NCBI GenBank assembly: GCA_014237855.1
Contig: JABACD010000002.1
Span: 238,193 to 302,192, forward strand
Reading direction: 5' to 3'
DNA length: 64,000 nucleotides
Source of the DNA: Planctomycetota bacterium
GTDB taxonomy: Bacteria; Planctomycetota; UBA1135; GCA-002686595
The notes under the pieces are model-generated. The model saw only the letters and a list, made by a program, of their open reading frames with translations, did not search any database and was not told where the DNA came from. The position numbers and the translations under genes were made by a program. Shown here one piece after another: positions 1 to 7,975 of the stretch; the stretch's first letter is position 1; the number at the start of each line of letters is the position of its first letter.

Positions 1-829
1 CGACAGGCCCAGCAATCACGGTTCCATCCCAACCGACGCGGGAGCGGTCAATGACTCCTGCACCGGTATTCACCTTTCCAGTGAAGAACGAGAGCCCTGT
101 ATTGGCCATGGCATCACGAGGGGTGCCGAAGCGACCAACCACGATTCCGGTGCTTTCAGGTGCCTCCCACTCTTGACCGGTCCCCTTTGCCCAACCTACT
201 TCGTATTCGTACCCGTCGACCTCGCCATTGATGGTTACGCCCCAATCTCCCTTCTCACCCAGATTGCGTCCAAGGATGTAATCGTGGAGAGTTCCGTTTG
301 TATCGACCAGGTACTCAAGCCCGAAGGGTAGCTCGTAGTGTCCTACGCGGATATTGGCATAACCCTTGAACGGCTGTGTGTAGTTGAAATTGGTGTTGCG
401 ATAGACCAGTTCCCAGTCATCACCAGACTCAAAGAAGTAGGGATGCGGGTTCACATTGTCGAGGCGCGTCGCATAGAGCTGGACCAACAAAGTGCCGATG
501 TCCTGGCTCTCGTTGGAGATGACATTGTGTAGGTCAATGCCCAATGCCAGAACTCCGCCACCATCATCTGTGCGAGGGTTGTAGCTACGGCGATAGCTAA
601 AATCGAAAGCGTAGCGGAGGTTACGACTCCAGAACTCCGTGATCAGGTCAACTAGAGAGGCTCCTTGCTCAGGGCCGGCGCCGGAGTTGACGGCTAGCCG
701 AGGAGTGTCCACGCCTGGTTCATTGCGGAGCTCTACATCACTGGAACTGGAGTGCGGAGCTTCAGTCAATCCAGGTGGGTAAGGCTCATGCACTATAGGC
801 ATGACCAAGATCAATGAGAGGAGCATCAT
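1..829 (-). CDS. Outer-membrane porin-like protein, 3' part missing
   Basis: The minus strand is open from the ATG at 829 to the window edge, about 276 codons, so the C-terminus lies outside. A short hydrophobic start (MMLLSLILVMPIV) is followed by a polar stretch and then alternating aromatic/polar segments such as NLRYAFDFSYRRSY and RVGHYELPFGLEY, typical of beta strands in bacterial porins. The phrase 'GHYELPFGLEYLVD' resembles the strand-turn seen in phosphate-selective porin O/P-type barrels (PF07396), but this is a resemblance by eye only. The upstream frame has no other ATG, GTG or TTG before a stop, which fixes the start at 829 or 826. Role inferred: passive uptake of anions or small solutes across the outer membrane. 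Confidence that it is a beta-barrel is moderate; the substrate is unknown. Confidence 0.55.
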   Translation of the reverse strand, partial: MMLLSLILVMPIVHEPYPPGLTEAPHSSSSDVELRNEPGVDTPRLAVNSGAGPEQGASLVDLITEFWSRNLRYAFDFSYRRSYNPRTDDGGGVLALGIDLHNVISNESQDIGTLLVQLYATRLDNVNPHPYFFESGDDWELVYRNTNFNYTQPFKGYANIRVGHYELPFGLEYLVDTNGTLHDYILGRNLGEKGDWGVTINGEVDGYEYEVGWAKGTGQEWEAPESTGIVVGRFGTPRDAMANTGLSFFTGKVNTGAGVIDRSRVGWDGTVIAGPV

Positions 830-964
830 GGGGGGCAGTGGAGTGCGGGTTCTTGCACTACCGATAGGGTCTTTCGTCTTCTTGATTGAGTCTCATGGAT
901 TACTCTTCTGCAAGGAGACCTGATGCACGGCTTTCTTGGCCGATGCCTGCTAAGACTAGAGGCC
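830..964. other. Intergenic, upstream of the porin-like gene
   Basis: This stretch should hold the promoter of the porin-like gene, read on the minus strand. I see no convincing -35/-10 pair and no hairpin terminator. With the doubtful small ORF at 965-1159 removed, the gene-free gap would be about 364 bp. Confidence 0.4.
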
Positions 965-1159
965 CTAACTGAAGTTTTGGCCAGATAAGAAGGAGTCAGG
1001 CGTAACCCACATCCGGGTAGTGCACTCGATTCCTTCTACTGAGATGCCCATACGCTCTACTGGGGCATTGCCCGTTGCCAAGACCTGATTCATCAGCAAG
1101 GGATTATCGCTGACTATCAGACCTAGGGTGATGCGCTCCGTGATGCTGGATGCCCGCAT
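965..1159 (-). CDS. Doubtful small ORF, 64 aa
   Basis: A 64-codon ORF starts 34 bp after the stop of the large heme/LamG gene on the same strand. Its ATG is preceded by GGAGG with a 4-nt spacer, one of the better Shine-Dalgarno matches in the window, which is why it is listed. The product has no signal peptide, membrane segment or motif I recognise, and third codon positions are less GC-rich than in neighbouring genes. It may be a chance ORF. Confidence 0.2.
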   Translation of the reverse strand: MRASSITERITLGLIVSDNPLLMNQVLATGNAPVERMGISVEGIECTTRMWVTPDSFLSGQNFS

Positions 1160-1193
1160 GATGCCTCCAGCGCTGAGCGTGGCACTCTTGGCC

Positions 1194-4100
1194 CTATTCG
1201 ATCACGTGAATCGTGCTATTGATCTCACCCGTCACGGGATGACCCGCCGCGCTCTCGAGTTCGAACTTGATGGATACCCCCCAGCTCGGTGCGATATCAG
1301 GGATCTCTAGCAGTACGGTTCGCCCATCACTACCTATTCCTACAGCGTGAACGACCCAATCTCTCTCGTTGTGGTGGGCCGAGCCGTAGCTGGCCGTTCT
1401 CTTGAGATCCCATGCTTGCACTCGAAAGTTGGCTGGCGAGAGCTCTTGGAGTGGATCGAGATCTCCGCTGAATAGAAGGCGGATCCCCTGCTTGCTGGCA
1501 TGCATCTCGATCGGTAGGTGAACCGGTTTGCCCGTGTACCGTAATCGATAGAGGCCGCCCGGCTGTTGCTGGTTGCCGGCCCAGGCAAACATGCCGGCCA
1601 GATAGAGCTGACCATCAACTGGATGGAACCTTCCTCGCATCACTCCAGTCGGGAAGTCGTTGATCGGCAATGCGCAGAGACCGCCCTGTATCTGGCCGCC
1701 AAGCTCTTCAAGGGCAACAACGTGAACCCGACCATTCCCGTACGATAGGTTTAGCAGGCTACCTTGCAGCGGCCCCCACGCGGGACTGTCTACCCACAAG
1801 AGTTCAGCCGGTGATCGGTCAAAGCTATTCGTGATCCACACAATCGGCTGCTCCATCTTGCTGTCCGAGGAGTCGGTCACATCGTGGTACCCGAGCATGT
1901 TGCCGTAGAAGCCCCCTTCCCTGACGTGGTTGATGCGGTTCTTCGGATTCCAGTGCCCCTCCTGGTCAGTGACAATGAAGGTTCCGTCGGGATTGAGGCA
2001 AACCCCGTTTGCTGCTCGAAAGCCGTTTGCGATGATCTTCGTGTCCTGTCCATCACTGCTTACCCGAAGCAAGGTCCCGTGATGTGGAACAAGGGCTGGC
2101 AGCGCGTGTCTTGCGGACTTCGCATAGTAGAGATTGCCATCAGCGTCGCTCTGCAAGCCCATCGCGAACTCATGGAAGTGGTCGGTGACCTGGTGATCGT
2201 TGTTGAAGCACTCGTACCAGTCGATCTCCTCATCTCCATTCAGGTCGTGGAGTCGTACGATCTGATCTCGGCAGGTGATGAAGATCTCGCCATCGAGAAC
2301 TTTCACACCCAGCGGCTGAAAGAGCCCCGAAGCAATCCGTCGCCACTCGATGGGGAGGCTTTCTGAGTGCTCGAAGGATTGGGGGGTGCTGAGGCCGGCA
2401 AGTCCGCTGACCTTCCATATACTTCCATCCCAGGCGCTGACAATTGCCGAGTCACCGTTGTCAGTGAAGTCGATGCCAGTGAGCCGCAGCCTGCAGAACC
2501 AGGGATTCTCAGTTGGGCGCTTGAGCACGTCGACGCTGAATGGCCCATCGTCTGCGCTGATGAGTGCCTCACTTTTCAGCGGCTGCCCCCAGCGTGGAGG
2601 TCCTCCTCGGGTCTGAGAGCGGAGGGATCTGGTCGGTCGATCGATGACCACCTCTTCAGCCAGCGCAGCAGCTGCAGAGGTATCATCAGCTGTTGCGAAC
2701 CAGAGGGTGAATCGGAGAGTACGGTCGCCAGCCGGTATTCGTAGCCGCAGGTCGCTTCCATCGCCTTCCCATTGCATGCTTGCCACATCACCTTCGAGCC
2801 CGGCCACGGTCACCAGGCTTCGATCATCGGAGCTGCCTGATTCACTGGATACCCGTCGGAGTGGGTGATGAGGGCCAGCCAAATTCTCCACGAGATCGGT
2901 CTTGGCCTCGGCGAGTGCCCAGCGAGCGATCGGTTGGGGAAGTCCTGACCTCTTTCCTTCCATCCAGGCACGAACGGCTCTCGGTTCCAGGGCCTGATCA
3001 AAGTATGTGGCATTGCTCAGTTCACCCACGAGAAAGCTGGGCGCTGGGAATTCCTCAGACGTGAAGCCGACTCGCAGCACGGCGTCATCCAGAGGAGCTT
3101 TGCGCCGAAGCCTACCCACTGTCTTCTCCTGGCGACCATCTACGAAGAGTCGCACCTCACCAGAACTGGCGACATAGGTCATGGCCAGTTCATGCCAGCT
3201 GGCGTCGGCGACGAGGCGTTCGCCCTGAAAGTCGCCGACCCAACCAATGTCCACGGTCATTCGCCCATCACGGATGAACCAGGTCAGGCCGTCGGGGATC
3301 CATTGAGGCCCAGGTGAGGTCAGGGCTATCAGCGTCCCATCCTGATCGGTCTTGACCCTTGCGGTCAGCGTGAAGTCTCCGCTTCCTGGCTGGATGCCGG
3401 TAGGGCCCGACTCTTCGAGAAAGTTCGCTCCATGGAACCAACTTGCCGATCGGTGGGTGCTCGGCTCGGCCTCGTCCATCTCAGAGCGGCCAAGTGCCCC
3501 GATGAATGCCAGGTGCCCCTCGCTTCGAAGCTCTGATTGCTCCAGTCCGCAGTGAGCAACCTGGAGAACGAGCGAGTCCTCGCGCGGACCGATTTCGAAG
3601 GACCTCGTGAAAACAGGGGTGTGCTGATCGAGTAGTACGCCTGGCATCTCGAGGACGGAGACACCAGAGACGGTGTACTCGATCAAGGTGTCGGGCCCGT
3701 GGGCATACATTCCCTTGTATTGAGCCCAATCCCTGGGCAGTGGGCCGTAACGACGCTTGTCGCGTCCGAGCATTCGAGTGTCCTCGAAGCTGCCATCTTC
3801 ACCACGACCCCAGCCCGGCCCCGTGGGGTTCTCAAGATGTAGGCGTCCTTCCAGCCGAGGGTGAATGGCGTGCTCTCCATTGAAGTGGATACTTCGCCAG
3901 TCGATGAACTCGTCTCCGCTCCAGGCTGCGGCGACTCGTAGGGTGTCGTGGTCGTAGACCATCCAGTGCTGGCCGTGGGCTACACCGCCTGGCCCAGCAT
4001 CGAGTCTGATGGCGTTACCCTTGTAGGCGAAGTTCCTACCGTCATCTCCGATTTCCAAGGTCATCACCTGGTTCGGACCGTAATCCATCTGCTGCCAGGC

Positions 4101-5111
4101 CTGGGTGTCTACAGGAGCCGGACCTCGTGATTCTCCGCGCGGGAGACTGGCCAGGTACTGCTCATCAACCTCGTGATACTCCGAGGGGTTTGCCTCTCGG
4201 AGATAGGCTTCTCTGATGTAGTGGATGACGTCGTACTTCTGGGAAGGAACCATCCAGGTTTGTGCCACCATCATCCCGTACCCACGAGTCAGGGTCTGGT
4301 ACATCGATAAGGGATCGCTTCCGTTCTTGAAGGGCTCGGAGGCGAACTTCAAGGAGGTCGGCAGGGAGCCTTCCGCATCGGGCGAGCCGTGACAGTTGAT
4401 GCAGAGGCGGTTGTAGATCTCACGTCCGCGCTCCAGAGCGTGATCGTCGAGCTCCCTCAAGAACCCAGCATGGTCGATATCACCCTCATAGTCGGGTAGT
4501 GGACGTGCAGCATACAGGGCTGGGTTTGGAGCCAGCTCAGCGGCCCGCGCGCTTCCACCATCTCGAATCTCGCTGAGGTAGCTGACGAGATCGAAGAACT
4601 GTTGCTCGTTCTCGAGCAAGTTCACGAGTCCCGTGGGCATGGCCGAGAGAGTGCTGTCGCGGTATTCCGTTACCAGGGAGCGATCAAAGCGGAGCTGCTT
4701 GAAATTACGCGCGGGAACACGCAGCACCACTTCTTCAGGGTCCTCGGAGACGAGTAGCCCAGAGAACCACTCTCCGTCCACCTCCAACTCAATTGACTTG
4801 AATTCCTCCTGGATGTCTTTCGACGGCTGGAGAATCGAATCGACGAGGTGCTCATCAGAGAGGTCTGCGCTCATCTTCGCCAGATCCGGACCCAGCTGGT
4901 TCTGAGCGTCATCCGGAAGATGGCAGCGGGTGCAGGCAAGTGAAGCCTGATAGAAGATGACAGCTCCTCGACGAGGGTCGCCCTGCTTCTGACTGGCCCC
5001 TGCGAGCTCTTCGGGTGACCGCCCCAGTAGCTGATTCTCAAGGGACTGCCTGGCGTCCCCCTCGCGTCCGAACACAAGGGCTAGCGCGATGAGCAGAGTT
5101 TCGGGAACCAT
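1194..5111 (-). CDS. Giant secreted c-type heme / DUF6797 / LamG / propeller protein
   Basis: 1305 aa. A short hydrophobic N-terminus suggests export. Two c-type heme motifs are visible: CTRCH at residues 60-64 and CINCH at 237-241. Residues about 200-540 carry a block rich in W, Y and G (for example DYGPNQVMTLEIGDDG and a WRSIHF stretch) that matches the DUF6797 family of Planctomycetes/Verrucomicrobia. A LamG/concanavalin-like domain follows at about 555-720 (FTLTARVKTDQDG, WHELAMTY, VRLFVDG). About 870-1190 looks like a glucose/sorbosone-dehydrogenase-type beta-propeller (GIDFTDNGDSAIVSAWDG, NGVCLNPDGTFIVTDQEG, NHVREGGFYG). The last 100 residues resemble an Ig-like domain. Inferred role: periplasmic or surface oxidoreductase for sugar-like substrates passing electrons to heme. 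The substrate is unknown. No other gene of an electron-transfer chain is adjacent. Confidence 0.75.
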   Translation of the reverse strand: MVPETLLIALALVFGREGDARQSLENQLLGRSPEELAGASQKQGDPRRGAVIFYQASLACTRCHLPDDAQNQLGPDLAKMSADLSDEHLVDSILQPSKDIQEEFKSIELEVDGEWFSGLLVSEDPEEVVLRVPARNFKQLRFDRSLVTEYRDSTLSAMPTGLVNLLENEQQFFDLVSYLSEIRDGGSARAAELAPNPALYAARPLPDYEGDIDHAGFLRELDDHALERGREIYNRLCINCHGSPDAEGSLPTSLKFASEPFKNGSDPLSMYQTLTRGYGMMVAQTWMVPSQKYDVIHYIREAYLREANPSEYHEVDEQYLASLPRGESRGPAPVDTQAWQQMDYGPNQVMTLEIGDDGRNFAYKGNAIRLDAGPGGVAHGQHWMVYDHDTLRVAAAWSGDEFIDWRSIHFNGEHAIHPRLEGRLHLENPTGPGWGRGEDGSFEDTRMLGRDKRRYGPLPRDWAQYKGMYAHGPDTLIEYTVSGVSVLEMPGVLLDQHTPVFTRSFEIGPREDSLVLQVAHCGLEQSELRSEGHLAFIGALGRSEMDEAEPSTHRSASWFHGANFLEESGPTGIQPGSGDFTLTARVKTDQDGTLIALTSPGPQWIPDGLTWFIRDGRMTVDIGWVGDFQGERLVADASWHELAMTYVASSGEVRLFVDGRQEKTVGRLRRKAPLDDAVLRVGFTSEEFPAPSFLVGELSNATYFDQALEPRAVRAWMEGKRSGLPQPIARWALAEAKTDLVENLAGPHHPLRRVSSESGSSDDRSLVTVAGLEGDVASMQWEGDGSDLRLRIPAGDRTLRFTLWFATADDTSAAAALAEEVVIDRPTRSLRSQTRGGPPRWGQPLKSEALISADDGPFSVDVLKRPTENPWFCRLRLTGIDFTDNGDSAIVSAWDGSIWKVSGLAGLSTPQSFEHSESLPIEWRRIASGLFQPLGVKVLDGEIFITCRDQIVRLHDLNGDEEIDWYECFNNDHQVTDHFHEFAMGLQSDADGNLYYAKSARHALPALVPHHGTLLRVSSDGQDTKIIANGFRAANGVCLNPDGTFIVTDQEGHWNPKNRINHVREGGFYGNMLGYHDVTDSSDSKMEQPIVWITNSFDRSPAELLWVDSPAWGPLQGSLLNLSYGNGRVHVVALEELGGQIQGGLCALPINDFPTGVMRGRFHPVDGQLYLAGMFAWAGNQQQPGGLYRLRYTGKPVHLPIEMHASKQGIRLLFSGDLDPLQELSPANFRVQAWDLKRTASYGSAHHNERDWVVHAVGIGSDGRTVLLEIPDIAPSWGVSIKFELESAAGHPVTGEINSTIHVIE

Positions 5112-5265
5112 GGAGGTGTGAGTGAAGAGGGGGAGGCCACGTGGTTCGGATGGACTATGGCCTGGCGAAACAAATCGACGTTACCCTGAATTCTGCACAA
5201 GGCAGCCACAGCTACACCCTTCATTCCTCAGCTACTTCCAGTGCCCGGTCGTCGACCGCCCTCAG

Positions 5266-6519
5266 TCAGGGAATCTGAACAGTTGCCTTGCGGGTATAAG
5301 ACCAGCTGGAGACGGCCTCGCTGATGCCACGTAAATTCAGTGTTGAGCCCGAGGCACTTGTAGGGAGTTGAGAAGAGACCTCTTCGATCCCATCACTCCC
5401 CACAGTCGTGGCGTGGAACTCGACTCCCGAGAGTCCAGGGACATTGCGACCAATGGCCTGAACGGAAGGGGCTCGAGACCATGCCAGGGACAGGTCCTCG
5501 CTCGGCATGCTGGCAACACCTGCTGTCAGGGTCCCAGGTTGACCGCCGTCATGAGCTGTCCACAGCAGGGGCGCCGGACACAATGCTTCTCGAATGATTG
5601 GTTCACCGGCCAGTCCACCGCCAATGAGGTGATAGTAGAGGTCCTGCTCACGCAGCACCTCTGCCCGTAAGAAGCCGGTGATCAACCTCCGATGAAGGCG
5701 GTTCTGCTCGTTGTGGGAGAGCGAGTGAATGCTAGAAGGAAAGTCGAGGGATCCATTATGGCCTCCGCCTTGAATCTGTGCGTACACGCGACGGCGCGTC
5801 GCACTTGCCTCGTTGTAGTATCGCCGAGCATTGACACTGGGCGGTGCAAGCAGGTCCTCGCTCGATCCGATCGAGAGGAACGATCCTTCGAATTGAGAGA
5901 CTGTTGGAATTTGAAACCAGTTTCCCTCGGTCGAGACCACGTACTCGATGCGGCTTTCCCAGGCCAGTGCATAGAAGATGGCCGCTGCGCCATTGGAGTG
6001 TCCGACCGCGGACCATGGACCATCTGCGGACATGCCGTAGAGAAAGCTCGCGGGGTTCGCTCCCTGCTCATCCACCCAATGCAGCATGGCGTGGGCATCA
6101 TGAGCTTCGTTCTGGATGTTCTGAAAGAAGCCCGACTCGGTGCCCACAGCAGCCACCACGAAGCCGTAACTCGCGATATGCGCGGTCAGGTCGCTATAGA
6201 ACGAGGGGGGTGCAAAGTATCCATGGAGGAAGGCGACGAGCGGGTACGGACCGTTAGCCAGATCAGGTGCCGTGTTCTGGCCGGCCGAGAGAGCAGGGTA
6301 GAACACATCGGCTGTGACCGTGCTGTTGGCGGAGAGCGGGTGGGAGAAGCTCACCGACCTAATGCCCACGGGCACAGGACCTTGGTCCTCAGGTAACTGC
6401 GCTTGTGAGTCTCCAACTAGAAGCAGGGAGAGAGCTATGAGCGCTCGGAGGAGCGTGCTCTGGTTCCCGAGGGTCCGTCGCAGATTAGGAGTCTGCCTTG
6501 TATGGGCGTGGTTGTTCAT
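5266..6519 (-). CDS. Secreted alpha/beta hydrolase with C-terminal extension
   Basis: About 417 aa from the ATG at 6519. I chose this start because the frame stays open further upstream only by running deep into the previous gene, while 6519 gives an R-rich n-region plus a hydrophobic core (LLRALIALSLLLV) and an AQA-like cleavage region. The fold is alpha/beta hydrolase: oxyanion strand 'PLVAFLHGYFAPP', nucleophile elbow GHSNG, an acid near SSEDLLAP, and a catalytic His in 'GGGHNG'. This pattern resembles cutinase/PET-hydrolase or PAF-acetylhydrolase-like dienelactone hydrolases. The final 110 residues have no catalytic motif and look like a beta-rich module, perhaps for binding or surface retention. 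It lies 25 bp after the next hydrolase gene on the same strand, so the two may be cotranscribed. The substrate ester is not predictable. Confidence 0.8.
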   Translation of the reverse strand: MNNHAHTRQTPNLRRTLGNQSTLLRALIALSLLLVGDSQAQLPEDQGPVPVGIRSVSFSHPLSANSTVTADVFYPALSAGQNTAPDLANGPYPLVAFLHGYFAPPSFYSDLTAHIASYGFVVAAVGTESGFFQNIQNEAHDAHAMLHWVDEQGANPASFLYGMSADGPWSAVGHSNGAAAIFYALAWESRIEYVVSTEGNWFQIPTVSQFEGSFLSIGSSEDLLAPPSVNARRYYNEASATRRRVYAQIQGGGHNGSLDFPSSIHSLSHNEQNRLHRRLITGFLRAEVLREQDLYYHLIGGGLAGEPIIREALCPAPLLWTAHDGGQPGTLTAGVASMPSEDLSLAWSRAPSVQAIGRNVPGLSGVEFHATTVGSDGIEEVSSQLPTSASGSTLNLRGISEAVSSWSYTRKATVQIP

Positions 6520-6544
6520 CGTGGAGGCTCGTGACATTTGGCCT

Positions 6545-7477
6545 TCAGGTTCTCGGCTCATTGAATAGCAGTTCGAGGTGCAATCTGACCAGGTCCGTGG
6601 GGCATTCGATGGGCGGGCAGTGGCCACATGCGAGCCACTTTCCTTGAGCATCAGGAATCCTCTCGGTAAAGACCTCCATACAGGATGGGTGCAAAATGCG
6701 ATCGTGCTCACCCCAAACGACATGAGTTTTTGCCTGGACCCCCTCAAGCATCTCTGCGACGTCTTCGTCCGTTGCGTTCAGCTCGTTCCAGATCTTCTCG
6801 TAGAGTGGTCTGCGATCAATCCAGTCACGACACAAGATCGAGTGGGCTATCCCAGCGATCGGAGGAGTCGTATGAAAGATCAGCTCGAGCACGTCGTCGT
6901 ACTCGGCTCGGTTGCGGCAAAAGAAGGGGTTTTCCCCTCCGTCCTCGATGACCTGGTAGAAGGCGCTGAGCTCTCCGGTCTGAATGCCAGCTGGGCTGAC
7001 GAGGAATAGACTGCGCAGCTCCCGCGGATGCTTGACTGCATAACCAGCAGCGAGCAAACCTCCGAGGGAGTGGCCTACCAGGTGAAAATCATCACAGCCT
7101 AGTTCTGACAGGACGCGATGGAGGGCCTCGACGAATTCCCAAGCGCCGTAGGGGCAGTCCAGGTCTGGCACATTGTCGCCGTGTCCCATGAGGTCGGGCG
7201 CAATGACACGTACGTTGCGTGGAAAGCTCTGGAGGAACTTCAGCCAGATGTCCTTCGAGGCTGTGAACCCGTGGACGAGGATGACCGTGGGGCCGTCGCC
7301 GGGTCTCTCAAGGAACGACCAGGACTTTCCGTCAAGTTCTACGCTACGGACCGTGCAGCGTGAACGAAATCGCTCGACCGCGAGTCCTGCATCGTAGACA
7401 CCACGATGGAGCGACGCGAGCAGCCCGGAAAGCTGACTCTCTCCACGCGAAACCGTTGCTTGATGCTGGTTCTCCAT
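6545..7477 (-). CDS. Cytoplasmic alpha/beta hydrolase
   Basis: About 310 aa from ATG 7477; an upstream in-frame ATG at 7588 would add 37 residues of low-complexity sequence without a signal. Classical MhpC-type alpha/beta hydrolase: oxyanion motif VHGFTAS, nucleophile elbow GHSLGG, acid in GEHDRIL and His in ACGHCPPIE. The spacing matches the complete Ser-Asp-His triad. Family members are esterases, lipases, haloperoxidases or C-C hydrolases, so the substrate is open. No signal peptide is visible, in contrast to the secreted hydrolase that follows 25 bp downstream. Confidence 0.8.
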   Translation of the reverse strand: MENQHQATVSRGESQLSGLLASLHRGVYDAGLAVERFRSRCTVRSVELDGKSWSFLERPGDGPTVILVHGFTASKDIWLKFLQSFPRNVRVIAPDLMGHGDNVPDLDCPYGAWEFVEALHRVLSELGCDDFHLVGHSLGGLLAAGYAVKHPRELRSLFLVSPAGIQTGELSAFYQVIEDGGENPFFCRNRAEYDDVLELIFHTTPPIAGIAHSILCRDWIDRRPLYEKIWNELNATDEDVAEMLEGVQAKTHVVWGEHDRILHPSCMEVFTERIPDAQGKWLACGHCPPIECPTDLVRLHLELLFNEPRT

Positions 7478-7935
7478 TGGGGCTCTACCGGCTCGATCGA
7501 GAAGCTGGCAGCAGGGGCCGCAGCCCACGGGTTTATCGAGAATTTGTTGAGGAGCGACAGGGTGTTGGCGGGATCCAAGACCACGCACACCCGAATTTCT
7601 ATCCTAGCAGATAAAGCCCATAGGAGTCTGACAGGACCAAGGGTGTTTGCGCGCTTCCTTGGCAGCATTACCGGGGTGAACGAGCCTCGTGCTCAAGAAG
7701 CAAGAGCTGTGATGGTGCCCGGATCACCTGGGCTGGACCGCGTGTGACCTGCTCGGGCCTTGTACCTGGTAGGGCGATGATGGATCGGACTCACACAGGC
7801 TTGCCCCTGGCGTACCAGGTGCTGGACCCGCTTGGAGGATGAGATCCACGGGGCCCTGAGTGCCTGTGACTCCATGGGTGGTGCTCGCGATCTTGCCTGG
7901 GCTGGAGCCACGCTCTTGAGAGCCGCGGGCCCGCA
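7478..7935. other. Divergent intergenic region
   Basis: About 460 bp between two divergently read genes, so it must contain start signals for both. A 7-bp inverted repeat (CCTGGTA ... TACCAGG near 7764-7818) is present but weak. No coding sequence, RNA gene or terminator was recognised. Confidence 0.4.
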
Positions 7936-7964
7936 TTGACAGGGTTCTTCGACCCGCCTACTGT
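7936..7964 (+). promoter_or_regulatory. Putative sigma70-type promoter of the FG-GAP gene
   Basis: TTGACA at 7936-7941 is an exact -35 consensus. A 17-nt spacer leads to TACTGT at 7959-7964, a weak -10 (3 of 6). Transcription would begin around 7971, only about 5 nt before the ATG at 7976, so the transcript would be nearly leaderless. Confidence 0.35.
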
Positions 7965-7975
7965 TCCCTTCCAGC

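Noticed and set aside
5692..6396. Long open frame antisense to the secreted hydrolase
   Set aside because: The minus strand carries complete alpha/beta hydrolase motifs; the plus-strand frame has no recognisable domain and is an effect of GC-rich codon use.
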